Notes: a model not told the origin generated them from the sequence alone. Positions 15,624 to 24,154 are shown, counted from the first letter of the stretch. The stretch is 64,000 nucleotides of DNA from CAVVGB01 sp963747715 (GCA_963747715.1 CAVVGB010000008.1:124001-188000); one strand, 5' to 3'. Translations and numbers: made by a program.

Positions 15624-16640
15624 GTGGCCGAGCGGCTCCGCGTAGCGGTCATCCAAGGCGGGCGCTCGAGCGAGCACGAGATCTCCCTCGCGTCGGCGCG
15701 TTCCGTCATCGACGCGCTCGACCCCGAGCGCTACGACGTCCGCGCGATCGACATCCACCGCGACGGACGCTGGGAGCTCACCGGCGGGCAGGCTCAGCTC
15801 GACAAGGGCAACGGCTCGCTGCCGGTTCCCGTCGCCGGGAAGCCCGAGGCGCTGCGCGACGTCGACGTGGTTTTTCCAGTCCTGCACGGGCCTTTCGGCG
15901 AGGACGGCACGGTGCAGGGGCTGCTCGAGCTCGCCGGGGTCGCCTACGTGGGTGCGGGTGTCGCCGCGTCGGCCGTGTGCATGGACAAGGACCTCTTCAA
16001 AGCGGTCATGCGCGCGAAGGACATCCCCGTCGTCCCCAGCGTGACCTTGCGGCGCTGGGATCGCGCGGTGGCGGAAAGCCCCTTCGGGTTCCCCGTCGTC
16101 GTCAAGCCGGCGCGCCTCGGCTCGAGCGTCGGCATCTCGATCGCCAACAACGCAGACGAGTTCCGGCAGGCGCTCGAGCTGGCGTTCGCGCACGACGAGA
16201 AGATCCTCATCGAGGAGCACGTGGCCGGCGTCGAGGTCGAGTGCAGCGTGCTCGGCAACGAGGAGCCCATCGCATCCATCCCCGGCGAGATCGTGCCGCT
16301 CGTGAGCGACTGGTACGACTACTCTGCCAAGTACGACGAGGGCGGCATGGACCTGGTTGTGCCGCCGCGCATCGACGAGACTGCGATCGCGCGCGTGCAG
16401 GAGCTGTCGGTCGCCTCGTTCATCGCGAGCGAGTGCGAAGGGATGGCGCGCGTGGACTTCTTCGTGCGCGACGACGGCGAGGTGCTGGTCAACGAACTCA
16501 ACACCATCCCCGGCTTCACGTCGACGAGCGTGTACGCAAAGCTTTTCGAAGCCTCCGGGATCCCGTACGCGGAGCTCCTCGACCGGCTCGTCCAGCTGGC
16601 CCTCGAGCGCCGCGACCGGCGCGCGCAGCTGCGCTACTGA
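15624..16640 (+). CDS. ddl: D-alanine--D-alanine ligase
   Basis: A 338-residue ATP-grasp enzyme that makes the D-Ala-D-Ala dipeptide for the peptidoglycan stem. Visible motifs are GGRSSEHEISLASA at the N-terminus, VLHGPFGEDGTVQGLLE, VVKPARLGSSVGIS (ATP site), and the metal-binding tail VNELNTIPGFTSTSVY. The start is GTG, four bases after the pknB stop, so it is part of the cluster. Length is slightly below the usual 350-370. Confidence 0.95.
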   Translation: MAERLRVAVIQGGRSSEHEISLASARSVIDALDPERYDVRAIDIHRDGRWELTGGQAQLDKGNGSLPVPVAGKPEALRDVDVVFPVLHGPFGEDGTVQGLLELAGVAYVGAGVAASAVCMDKDLFKAVMRAKDIPVVPSVTLRRWDRAVAESPFGFPVVVKPARLGSSVGISIANNADEFRQALELAFAHDEKILIEEHVAGVEVECSVLGNEEPIASIPGEIVPLVSDWYDYSAKYDEGGMDLVVPPRIDETAIARVQELSVASFIASECEGMARVDFFVRDDGEVLVNELNTIPGFTSTSVYAKLFEASGIPYAELLDRLVQLALERRDRRAQLRY

Positions 16641-16698
16641 CGGACATAGGGGTCGGACAGGTCCGGGCCGGAAGTATCGAGATCGGAGGCTTTTTTCG

Positions 16699-16736
16699 TC
16701 GGTCGAAATCGCGGCGCAGCCGAGGATTTCGGCCGA
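16699..16736. terminator. Long hairpin between ddl and the sulfatase-like gene
   Basis: A 12-bp stem TCGGTCGAAATC/GATTTCGGCCGA with one G-T pair and a 14-base GC-rich loop directly abuts the stop codon of the minus-strand gene. A T6 tract (16691-16696) lies before it on the plus strand, i.e. after ddl. It probably ends both convergent transcripts, but on neither strand does a T tract directly follow the stem. Confidence 0.5.
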
Positions 16737-18710
16737 TCAAGAGCTCGACCAGATCTCGCGCAGCTCCGCCCCGCTCACCCAGTAGATCCGCACGTCGTTC
16801 GCACCCTGCCGCAGCGCCGACTCGGGGAAGAGGACGGACACGCGCTCCTCTCCCTCAGCGACGTAGCTCCGCGCGACCGCCTCAATGCGGCCGTTGACCG
16901 CGACAGCGAGGTCGCGCGGGCCCGTGCCGCCGTCGATTCCGCCAGTCAGCCGAACAGGTACGTACGCGGCATCGAGGTCGACCGCGCGTAGCTGACCCGC
17001 CTGCTGGATCTGGGCCGAGACGCCGGCCGCCTGGGCTACGTCGAGCTCGCTCACCCTGCGCCCGAGCAAGTCGGAGTTGGGTCCGATTTCGAACAGTGAC
17101 GTCTGCTCGCGAACGACCGTCGCGCGCCGTGCGAGCAACTCATCGACATCCGGTCTGAAGGTCTCCCGGTCGCCGACGAGGACATACCGCTCACGCGCGC
17201 GCGGCTGCAGCAACGGCGCGCCGTCGACCTTCCAGGGAACGTCCACCCCGAGCACGTCCGCGATGGTCGGCAGAACGTCCACGGTCTGCACCGCGGCGTC
17301 GTTCGTGCGCCCGGCCTGCTGGCCTGGTGTCTTGACGAAGAGCGGGACGAAAGCGATGTCCTCGAGGTTCGTCTCGCTGAGCGCACGCCGGCGGTCCCCG
17401 GGCCGGAAGCTGACGCCGTGGTCGGCGAGGACGATGAAGAGGGCACGCTCGTAGAGCCCAATCGAGCGCAGGCGCGCGACCAACTGGCCGACGAGCTGAT
17501 CAGCGAAGCCGAGTTGGAGCAAATAGCGCTGCTGCGCCTGCGCGACGAGAAACTCGTCGTCCCCCCACGCCGTCCCCTCGAAGCCGGGGATCCTGCCTCC
17601 GTTGCCGTCGTATCGCTTGCCCGAGGGCAGGAACTGCCACGGGAAGTGGGGATACGTCAGGTGAACGTAGGCGAGCAGCGGTCGGCTGCCCGGCTCGAGC
17701 GAAAAGAGAAACGAGCGGAAGACGTCGAGGCGTCGTCGGTTCTGCTCCGCCACGTCCTCGAGAAAGGCGCCCCACGTTCCGGTCACCGACGGCAGACCGT
17801 CCCGGAGGTCCGGCGGCAGTGTGCGGTGGAGGTAAACGACGCCGGCGTCGGAGAAGAGGCTTCTCATCCGGCCGCCGAACGCCTCCTCCGGACGCGGGCA
17901 GAGATCGCGTGGGCAAAGCCTGGTCAGCGACTCCGCGACGTGCAGGTCGTGAGAGTCGGCGAGGAGCGTGAACAGATTGTTTGGGTGCTCGGAATGGATG
18001 GGCAGACGCCCGTGCTCCGGATACACCCCCGTGAGGATCGTCGGCACCGCGTTGACCGTCCACGCGTCGACCGTCGCCGCGTTGCGAAACCAGGTCGAGT
18101 CCTCCGTGAGAGCAGCGAAGTTCGGATAGCGCTCCGCGTCGACCTCCATGCGCTCGTCGAGGAGCGACGTCGAGGTGAGCTCGTCGAAGACGAGAACGAC
18201 GACCGGCGTGTCCGACGAGGTGCTCGCGGCCCGGGCCTCCGCCTCGTCCGGCAGCACGAACTCGCTCACCGGTGAGGCGAAGAGGAAGAGGACGAGGAAG
18301 ACGAGCGGCGCGGGTGCGAGCACCGTGAGGAACGAGCGCACGTGATCGACCCGTGTGTACGCATAGGCGGCGAGAGCACCGAGTGCGAGGGCTCCCGCGA
18401 GCGCCGGCACGGCCCGCGGATCGGCCGTGCGCCTCAGAGCCTGAAGGACGACGATCGCGACGAGCACTCCGACGAACGTCGCGTGCACGACTGCACCGGC
18501 CCTGTCGTCCGCCCACGACATGAGCGCCTCGACGGCCAGCAGCACCGCAGGCGGCACGAGAACGATCGCGAGCGAGAACAGAATGATGTCCCAGCTCGTC
18601 GAGTCACGCGCCGCGAAGAACTCGGCGTTGCGTCCGAGCAGGTCGAAGAGCGGCTGCGCGAACGCGAACGAGCACAGCGCGCCGAGATGGAGCGCCCGAA
18701 GGAAGCTCAG
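16737..18710 (-). CDS. Membrane-anchored sulfatase/LTA-synthase-like hydrolase (alkaline phosphatase superfamily)
   Basis: A 657-residue protein with about five N-terminal membrane helices and an extracellular alkaline-phosphatase-fold domain from about residue 165. Metal and nucleophile landmarks are present: VVLVFDEL (Asp), a Thr in DAWTVNAVPTILTG at the nucleophile position, LTYPHFPW, and LADHGVSF (Asp-His). This suggests a phosphotransferase or sulfatase acting on envelope polymers; the substrate is unknown. The first ATG/GTG/TTG (GTG 18557) would delete the first helices. The frame stays open upstream and begins with a hydrophobic, family-like LSFLRALHLGAL at a CTG (18710) that overlaps the upstream TGA as CTGA. 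I infer a CTG start. Confidence 0.75.
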   Translation of the reverse strand: MSFLRALHLGALCSFAFAQPLFDLLGRNAEFFAARDSTSWDIILFSLAIVLVPPAVLLAVEALMSWADDRAGAVVHATFVGVLVAIVVLQALRRTADPRAVPALAGALALGALAAYAYTRVDHVRSFLTVLAPAPLVFLVLFLFASPVSEFVLPDEAEARAASTSSDTPVVVLVFDELTSTSLLDERMEVDAERYPNFAALTEDSTWFRNAATVDAWTVNAVPTILTGVYPEHGRLPIHSEHPNNLFTLLADSHDLHVAESLTRLCPRDLCPRPEEAFGGRMRSLFSDAGVVYLHRTLPPDLRDGLPSVTGTWGAFLEDVAEQNRRRLDVFRSFLFSLEPGSRPLLAYVHLTYPHFPWQFLPSGKRYDGNGGRIPGFEGTAWGDDEFLVAQAQQRYLLQLGFADQLVGQLVARLRSIGLYERALFIVLADHGVSFRPGDRRRALSETNLEDIAFVPLFVKTPGQQAGRTNDAAVQTVDVLPTIADVLGVDVPWKVDGAPLLQPRARERYVLVGDRETFRPDVDELLARRATVVREQTSLFEIGPNSDLLGRRVSELDVAQAAGVSAQIQQAGQLRAVDLDAAYVPVRLTGGIDGGTGPRDLAVAVNGRIEAVARSYVAEGEERVSVLFPESALRQGANDVRIYWVSGAELREIWSSS

Positions 18711-20116
18711 TCGGCGCGGACTTCGTTCACGTGCGCGGTGCCGTTCGGATCCGTGATCCAGACGACGTAGTAGCGATGCTCCTCGCTTCCCTCGAGCCTG
18801 AACACCGTCCGGTTGTTGGCCGTCTGCTCCTCCGAGACGTCGACGAAGCCGCCGTCCGGACGATCGCCTGCCCTGATGAGCGCGGTGAAGCCGGGTTGAT
18901 CCGTGACGACCTCGATCCGGTCGAGGTCGACCGGGCGACCGGCGTCGAGGACGATGCCGACCCCGGACTTGCTGAAGCTGTTGTACGTCTCCGTCGTCCA
19001 GAAGGTGTTCACGTCACCGTCGGTCGCCGCCGGAACGGCCTCCGGGTGCTCGCCGTCCCCTCCTTCCGGGTCGAAGTCGGACACGGCCTCGAGCCCCACC
19101 GGCCCGCCCGAGTCGCCCTCCGTGACCTGAGTCGTGACGATGTAGCCGAGCACGGCGGCTCCGGCGGCGATGACCAGCACGCCGAGCAGCAACGGAAACC
19201 ACGCCCGCCTCCGCCGGGGTGGACGCCGCTGACGCGGCCTCCCTGCCGTGCGGACGACCTGCGTCTGAGCACGGTCTGGCGGCCCCGCGTCGCCCTCTTC
19301 GGCCAGACACGCCTCGAGCGCGGCGACGAGCGCCGCGGTCGTGGGAAAGCGGTCCTCCGGTCGCTTCGCCATCGCCCGCTGGATCAGCTCGTCGACCTTG
19401 GGCGAGACGTCGCGGCGCCGCTCCCGGATCGACGGCACGGGATCCTGGAGATGCCGCACAGCCGCCGCCATGTCGCCGTCGGCCGGGAACGGAACCTCGC
19501 CCGCGAGCAACTCGTAGAGAAGCACGCCGAGCGCGTACTGGTCTGAGCGCTCGTTCGCCGGCTGCCCGCTCGCCTGCTCAGGCGAGATGTAGTCGGACGT
19601 CCCCATGACGGTTCCCGTCTGCGTGATGTCCTGGTCGAGCTCGAGCGAGCGCGCGAGCCCGAAGTCCGTCACCTTGGCGCCGCGCTCGTCGTCGACGAGC
19701 ACGTTGTGCGGCTTCACGTCGCGGTGGACGATTCCCTGGTCGTGCGCGAACGCAAGCGCGCGCGCCACCTGATGGACGAAAGCGAGAGCCTCGCCGACCG
19801 GCAGCGGGCCGTTGCGCTTGACGAGGTCCTTGAGCGTCTCGCCGCGGACGTACTCGAAGACGATGTACTCCTGCCCCTCGTACGTCCCGCGGTCGATGAC
19901 GGTGACGATGTGGGGATGCGAGACGCGGGCGATGGACCGGGCCTCCCGGCGAAAGCGCTCGACGTATTCCGGGTCGCGGGAGAAGTGGTCGTGCAGGATC
20001 TTGAGAGCGACGGAGCGCTCGAGGAGCTTGTCGTGCGCTCGGTAGACGCTCGCCATACCGCCGCTACCGAGGAGTTCCTGGACTTCGTACCGATCGGCGA
20101 CGACGCTGCCGATCAA
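18707..20116 (-). CDS. Ser/Thr protein kinase with an extracellular discoidin-like domain
   Basis: A 469-residue receptor kinase. The kinase domain (about 9-270) has GSGGMASVY, VALKIL, HRDVKPHNV, DFGLA and SPEQASG. A basic proline-rich segment is followed by one membrane helix (about 308-330). The extracellular C-terminus (about 345-469) has a run TDGDVNTFWTTETYNS and a GVGIVLDAG...IEVVTD pattern as in F5/8 type C (discoidin/CBM-like) domains, usually sugar- or ligand-binding. There are no PASTA repeats. The start is TTG in a TTGA overlap with the aminotransferase stop. It is followed by the sulfatase-like gene in a CTGA overlap. This may be a kinase that senses a wall glycan and acts with the hydrolase (inference). 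Confidence 0.85.
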   Translation of the reverse strand: MIGSVVADRYEVQELLGSGGMASVYRAHDKLLERSVALKILHDHFSRDPEYVERFRREARSIARVSHPHIVTVIDRGTYEGQEYIVFEYVRGETLKDLVKRNGPLPVGEALAFVHQVARALAFAHDQGIVHRDVKPHNVLVDDERGAKVTDFGLARSLELDQDITQTGTVMGTSDYISPEQASGQPANERSDQYALGVLLYELLAGEVPFPADGDMAAAVRHLQDPVPSIRERRRDVSPKVDELIQRAMAKRPEDRFPTTAALVAALEACLAEEGDAGPPDRAQTQVVRTAGRPRQRRPPRRRRAWFPLLLGVLVIAAGAAVLGYIVTTQVTEGDSGGPVGLEAVSDFDPEGGDGEHPEAVPAATDGDVNTFWTTETYNSFSKSGVGIVLDAGRPVDLDRIEVVTDQPGFTALIRAGDRPDGGFVDVSEEQTANNRTVFRLEGSEEHRYYVVWITDPNGTAHVNEVRAD

Positions 20117-21393
20117 CGGACTTCGTCGAGCGCTTCTTCCCAGACCGCGAGGGCCTCGTCGAGCTCGGCGTCCGAGATCACGAGCGGAACGAGGACGCGG
20201 ATGCAGTTGCCGTGAATCCCGGCCTTCAGGAGAAGCAATCCCTTCGCCGCGGCCGCATCGGCGACGGCGGTGGCGAGGTCGGCGTCCGGCTCACCGTTCC
20301 GTCGAAGTTCGATCGCAAGCATCGCACCCAGGCCCCGCACGTCAGTGACCGCATCGTGACCCTCGCGCCAGCGCTCCATCGCCGCGCGGATTCGCTCGCC
20401 GATCGCCTCCGCGCGCTCCGACAGGCGCTCCTCCTCGACGACGTCGAGCACGGCGTGCGCGGCTGCAATCGCGACAGGATTGCCGACGTACGTGCCCCCG
20501 ACGGCGCTGTCGCCCGGAGCATCCATGATCTCCGCGCGGCCCAGCACACCTGAGAGCGGCAGGCCCGCGGCGATCGACTTGGCGAAGACGACGAGGTCCG
20601 GCTCGATCCCGAAGTGCTCGATGGCGAAGAACCGTCCCGTGCGACAGACCCCCGTCTGAACCTCGTCGGCGACCAGGACGATGCCGTTCTCGTCACAGAT
20701 CCTTCGGAGGCCTTCGACGAACTCGCGCTCCGCGACGATGAAGCCGCTCTCGCCCTGTACCGGCTCGAACACGATCGCCGCGACCTCCTCGACCGCGACC
20801 TGCGTCTTGAAGGCGCGCTCGACGGCGTCGAGATCGTTGAACGGCACCCGGTAGATCTCCGGAGCGAACGGGCCGAGGCCGGCCTTGTACGGGTGCGTCT
20901 TCGATGTGAGGCTGAGAGCGAGCAGCGTCCGTCCGTGGAAGCCGCCCTCGAAGCCGATGACCGCCGAACGGCCGGTGTGCGAGCGCGCGAACTTGATCGC
21001 GTTCTCGATCGCCTCGGCCCCCGAGTTGAAGAACCCGGTTCGCGTCTCGCCCGCGATGGGCGCGAGCGCCGCGAGCCGCTCGGCGAGAGCGACGTAGTTC
21101 TCATAGGGGATGATCGTGAAGTCGGTGTGGGTGAAGCGCCCGGCCTGTTCCTGGATCGCCTCGACGACCCGCGGGTTCGAGTGGCCGACGTTCAGGCAGC
21201 CGACGCCGCCGGCGAAGTCGATGAACGTGTTGCCGTCCACGTCGGTGAGCGTCGCGCCGCGGCCCTCGGCCACGACGAGCTCGCGGTAGATGGACAGCGG
21301 CTCGGCGATCACACGCTCTTTCCGCTCGAGGATCTCGCGGCTGCGGGGGCCTGGAATCTCGGTTCTGAGCTCGATGGTCCTGGTCGTGGCCAT
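20113..21393 (-). CDS. gabT: Class III aminotransferase, 4-aminobutyrate aminotransferase-like
   Basis: A 426-residue PLP enzyme. Landmarks are GGVGCLNVGHSNP, GFFNSGAEAIENAIK, the EPVQGESG block, VLVADEVQTG (Asp pairing with the PLP nitrogen), and the Schiff-base Lys in VFAKSIAAGLPLSG. Closest in pattern to GABA aminotransferases (GABA plus 2-oxoglutarate to succinate semialdehyde plus glutamate), but related ornithine or beta-alanine enzymes cannot be excluded. ATG 21393 is chosen at MATTRTIEL; upstream codons overlap dcd and lack homology. It is the first gene of an operon with a kinase and a sulfatase-like protein, an odd metabolic partner. Confidence 0.85.
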   Translation of the reverse strand: MATTRTIELRTEIPGPRSREILERKERVIAEPLSIYRELVVAEGRGATLTDVDGNTFIDFAGGVGCLNVGHSNPRVVEAIQEQAGRFTHTDFTIIPYENYVALAERLAALAPIAGETRTGFFNSGAEAIENAIKFARSHTGRSAVIGFEGGFHGRTLLALSLTSKTHPYKAGLGPFAPEIYRVPFNDLDAVERAFKTQVAVEEVAAIVFEPVQGESGFIVAEREFVEGLRRICDENGIVLVADEVQTGVCRTGRFFAIEHFGIEPDLVVFAKSIAAGLPLSGVLGRAEIMDAPGDSAVGGTYVGNPVAIAAAHAVLDVVEEERLSERAEAIGERIRAAMERWREGHDAVTDVRGLGAMLAIELRRNGEPDADLATAVADAAAAKGLLLLKAGIHGNCIRVLVPLVISDAELDEALAVWEEALDEVR

Positions 21394-21423
21394 GGCCGAG
21401 GAGCTTATAGATTGACCCTCGCC

Positions 21424-21984
21424 ATGGTTCTCTCCGACCGCACCATTCGACGCCTCGTGGGCGAGGGACACATCGGCATCGATCCGTTCGACGAGACCCT
21501 CGTCCAGCCGTCGAGCGTCGACGTCAGAGTCGACCGCTACTTCCGCGTCTTCCACAACTCGCGGCACCCCTTCATCGACGTCAAGGAGCCGATGGACGAC
21601 CTCACCGAGCTCGTCGAGGTCAACTCGAGGCCCTTCATCCTGCACCCGGGCGAGTTCGTGCTCGGCTCGACGCTCGAGCGCATCACGCTGCCCGACGATC
21701 TCGTCGCGCGGCTGGAGGGCAAGAGCTCGCTCGGGCGCCTCGGCCTGCTCATCCATTCCACCGCCGGCTTCATCGACCCGGGCTGGGACGGGCACGTCAC
21801 TCTCGAGCTTTCGAACGTCGCCAACCTTCCGATCACGATCTACGTCGGGATGCGAATCGGGCAGCTCTCGTTCGTGCAGCTGTCGGAGCCAGCCGAGGAG
21901 CCGTACGGCAGCGACGCGCTCGGCTCCAAGTACCAGGGTCAGTCGGGCCCGACCCCCAGTCGGTACTGGAAAAATTTCGAGTGA
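21424..21984 (+). CDS. dcd: dCTP deaminase (actinobacterial type, possibly bifunctional DCD-DUT)
   Basis: A 186-residue enzyme that makes dUTP, or directly dUMP, from dCTP for thymidylate synthesis. Conserved blocks are VQPSSVDVRV, FVLGSTLERI, EGKSSLGRLGL (Ser/Arg site), STAGFIDPGWDGHVTLEL (catalytic Glu region), GMRIGQL and the C-terminal YQGQ. Length and the GKSSLGR motif fit the actinobacterial family, many members of which are bifunctional. It is divergent from gabT with 30 bases between starts and overlaps the next gene by four bases (GTGA). Confidence 0.95.
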   Translation: MVLSDRTIRRLVGEGHIGIDPFDETLVQPSSVDVRVDRYFRVFHNSRHPFIDVKEPMDDLTELVEVNSRPFILHPGEFVLGSTLERITLPDDLVARLEGKSSLGRLGLLIHSTAGFIDPGWDGHVTLELSNVANLPITIYVGMRIGQLSFVQLSEPAEEPYGSDALGSKYQGQSGPTPSRYWKNFE

Positions 21985-22874
21985 TCCTGGTTACTGGAGG
22001 CACGGGGTTCGTCGGGATGAAGATCGTGCATGCGCTGCGCGCGGAGGATCGCCCGGTGCGCGTGCTGGCTCGCGATCCGAAGGATGCGGAGACGGTCGCC
22101 GCCTGGGGCTGCCAGGTCGCCGAGGGCGACATGACCGACGCGGACAGCTTGCGGCGGGCCGTGGCCGGGTGCGAGGCCGTCATCGACCTCGTGGCGATCA
22201 TCTCGGGCAGCCGCGAGGACTTCCAGCGCGTGATGATCCAGGGAACGCGCGACCTCGTCGCCGCGGCGAAGGACGCCGGCGTCAAGCGGTTCGTGCTCAT
22301 GAGCGCCCTCGGGGTCGGCGAACGCAGCAAGGACCTGACGCCCTACTTCCACGCGAAGTGGGACGAGGAGCAGACGGTGCAGTCCTCAGGCCTCGACTAC
22401 ACGATCTTCCGACCGAGCTTCGTGTTCGGCGGAGACGGCGGCTCCCTGCCCATCTACATCCGCCAGGTGCGCTGGTCGCCCGTCGTCACAGTCATCGGCG
22501 ACGGAAAGCGGCGCTTGCAGCCGATCTGGGTCGACGACGTCGCGGCGTACTTCGCCAAGTCGTTCTCGCTTCCGGAGACCGTCAACCGCACGTTCGAGGT
22601 CGCCGGTCCCGACGTCGTCACGTGGGACGAGCTCTACGAGCGGATCCGGCGGGTGCTGGGCAAGAGACGCAGGAAGATCCACATGCCGTACGGGCTCGTG
22701 CGGGCCGGGGCGGCCGTCGTCGAGAAGCTGCCGGGCGACTTCCCGCTCTCGCGCGACGCGGTCACGATGCTCGAGTTCGAGGACAACGTCACTGACATCG
22801 GGCCGGCGGTCGCCACGTTCGGGATCCAGCCCATCAGCCTCGACGAGCAACTGCGCCGAGCAGTCGCCGCCTGA
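21981..22874 (+). CDS. NAD(P)-binding epimerase-like protein (atypical SDR, NDUFA9-like)
   Basis: A 297-residue Rossmann protein beginning with the dinucleotide motif VTGGTGFVG. It continues with DMTDADSLRRAV, a V-x-RFVLMSALGV strand, and a Y/H-containing PYFHAKW in place of the usual Tyr-x3-Lys site, which marks it as atypical SDR (NmrA/NDUFA9-like). Such proteins may act as oxidoreductases, epimerases or assembly factors of respiratory enzymes; the substrate is unknown. The start is GTG overlapping the dcd stop. Confidence 0.8.
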   Translation: MILVTGGTGFVGMKIVHALRAEDRPVRVLARDPKDAETVAAWGCQVAEGDMTDADSLRRAVAGCEAVIDLVAIISGSREDFQRVMIQGTRDLVAAAKDAGVKRFVLMSALGVGERSKDLTPYFHAKWDEEQTVQSSGLDYTIFRPSFVFGGDGGSLPIYIRQVRWSPVVTVIGDGKRRLQPIWVDDVAAYFAKSFSLPETVNRTFEVAGPDVVTWDELYERIRRVLGKRRRKIHMPYGLVRAGAAVVEKLPGDFPLSRDAVTMLEFEDNVTDIGPAVATFGIQPISLDEQLRRAVAA

Positions 22875-22893
22875 TCGTCCCCGAGAAACAGAA

Positions 22894-22926
22894 CGGGGGC
22901 CGGATCACCAAGGATCGCGGCCCCCG
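22894..22926 (+). terminator. Terminator-like hairpin after the epimerase gene
   Basis: A 9-bp perfect stem CGGGGGCCG/CGGCCCCCG with a 15-base loop begins 20 bases after the stop codon. There is no T tract, so termination efficiency is uncertain. Confidence 0.5.
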
Positions 22927-22939
22927 CCGGTCAAGTCGC

Positions 22940-23085
22940 CTGGATTAGCAGGGGCGCTGGGTGTCCCCCACGCTGGCTAGGCGATTCCCCGTAGGTCCTG
23001 GGGACACGCCCCTACCTGCGACAACCTCCACTGCCCGAACAGTCTGTAATCAAGATCGGACCACCTCCTTTCCGTGGTCGTTCGA
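22940..23085. other. Structured convergent intergenic region with a long bulged hairpin
   Basis: The region holds a 14-bp long-range hairpin (22950-23013): arms AGGGGCG/CGCCCCT and TGTCCCC/GGGGACA, interrupted by a 5-base bulge (22957-22961). Alternative shorter stems share the same bases (TCCCC/GGGGA at 22986-23004; GTAGG/CCTAC), as in switching RNAs. On the minus strand, 13 bases below the O-methyltransferase stop, lies AAAGGAGGTGG. It is followed after a normal gap by TTG (23053) opening a 13-codon frame, MITDCSGSGGCRR, that stops at 23012 just inside the hairpin. No downstream gene on either strand would be controlled by it. Function unknown. Confidence 0.4.
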
Positions 23086-23682
23086 CTATAGCGAGTCCGT
23101 AAGAACGACTGAAAGCTCGAGACCGCGGTCGAGCGGGACGGTGACGCTGAGCAGTCCCGGGTCGGCCTGGCGGGCCCTGCTGTAGGGACCGAGCTCATCA
23201 GGATGGGAGAGGACGTTGTCCGCAACGATCAGGCCGCCGGGCTCGACGCGCTCCCGTGCGAGCCCAAAATAGGCCTCGTACTCGGGCTTGGCGGCGTCGA
23301 GGAAGACGAGGTCGAAGACGTCGTCGATCCCCGGGAGAACCTCGAGCGCATCGCCCTCGACGAGGTCGGCCCAGCTCTCGAGGTCGGCCTCGCGCACGTT
23401 CTCGCGCCAGCGGGCCGCCGTCGCCGGGTCCCGCTCGAGGGACAGCACGCGGCCGCCAAAATACCGCGCGCCGGCGCCGAGCCAGATGCTCGAGTAGCCG
23501 CGGCCGCCGCCGATTTCGAGCACCTCGCAGTCGGTCTGCGGAGCAACGAGCGAGAAGAGAAAGCGACCGGTCGTCGGCGCAACGGCACGGCCCCGCTGCT
23601 CGGGCGGCAGCCCGCGGGCCCGCTCGTCGGCGTCCTCGGCTTCCAAGCGCGCGAGTACGGCCCGCACGCGCTCATCGAGCAT
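23086..23682 (-). CDS. SAM-dependent O-methyltransferase (COG4122/family 3)
   Basis: A 198-residue class I methyltransferase. The SAM site is EVLEIGGGRGYSSIWLG; further motifs are VLSLERDP, VEGDALEVLPG, DLVFLDAAKPEY (metal/substrate Asp) and GGLIVADNVLSHP. These fit the catechol/caffeoyl-CoA O-methyltransferase-like family. It follows the Rieske gene by three bases, at the end of the SUF operon; the substrate is unknown. Confidence 0.85.
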   Translation of the reverse strand: MLDERVRAVLARLEAEDADERARGLPPEQRGRAVAPTTGRFLFSLVAPQTDCEVLEIGGGRGYSSIWLGAGARYFGGRVLSLERDPATAARWRENVREADLESWADLVEGDALEVLPGIDDVFDLVFLDAAKPEYEAYFGLARERVEPGGLIVADNVLSHPDELGPYSRARQADPGLLSVTVPLDRGLELSVVLTDSL

Positions 23683-23685
23683 GAC

Positions 23686-23997
23686 TTAGACCTCGACGCG
23701 CACGACGCCGTCCTCGACCGTCACCACGAAGGTGTCGACGGGGAGATAGGCGGGCAGGGTCAACGGCCGTCCCGTCCTCACGTCGAAGCGTGATCCGTGC
23801 CGCGGGCAGATCGCCACGCCCTCGTCGGGCTCGAAGTCCCCCTCGGCAAGCGGGCCGTCATCATGCGAGCAGCGGTCCTCGATCGCGTAGAACTCGCCGT
23901 CCAGGTTGTAGACGCCGATCGCCAGCTCGCCCGCGCGCACGATCTTCACCTGGCCCGGCGGAAGCTCCTCGACCGGGCAGACGGTCAGCGCCGGCAT
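23686..23997 (-). CDS. Rieske [2Fe-2S] ferredoxin
   Basis: A 103-residue protein with the cluster ligands C-S-H (CSHDDGP) and C-P-R-H (ICPRHGSRFD), spaced as in Rieske ferredoxins of the non-haem oxygenase type. Start ATG 23997 follows CTCCTAACAGGCGG; the longer open frame upstream is not conserved. A Rieske protein beside SUF genes is common in actinobacteria and may carry electrons for cluster assembly or serve a nearby oxygenase (inference). Confidence 0.88.
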   Translation of the reverse strand: MPALTVCPVEELPPGQVKIVRAGELAIGVYNLDGEFYAIEDRCSHDDGPLAEGDFEPDEGVAICPRHGSRFDVRTGRPLTLPAYLPVDTFVVTVEDGVVRVEV

Positions 23998-24004
23998 CCG
24001 CCTG

Positions 24005-24154
24005 TTAGGAGGGCTTGACGAATGTGGGCTGAGCCGCAGGGCCGCCCTGGATCGCCGCGAGGCTGTCCTCGGTCGCACCCGACTTAAGACCAGTACGAGC
24101 GCTCCCTGCGTCCTTGCCTCGCGACGCCCAGAACTCCCCTGCGACGAGCAACAT
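24005..24154 (-). CDS. Possible 49-residue protein within structured element A
   Basis: An ATG preceded by AGGAGGG and eight bases opens a 49-codon frame (begins MLLVAGEFWASRGKD, ends PTFVKPS) that stops eight bases before the Rieske start. The ribosome site and spacing are good and the frame joins sufU to the Rieske gene. Against it: nearly the whole frame coincides with structured element A, and the homologous copies B and C do not keep this reading frame. It may be translated by chance, or the element may have been captured as coding sequence. Confidence 0.3.
   Translation of the reverse strand: MLLVAGEFWASRGKDAGSARTGLKSGATEDSLAAIQGGPAAQPTFVKPS

Noticed and set aside
23058..23073. Plus-strand GGACCACCTCCTTTCC resembles the 3' end of 16S rRNA
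   Set aside because: Only about 15 bases match and nothing around it resembles rRNA; it is the complement of a ribosome-binding site on the minus strand.
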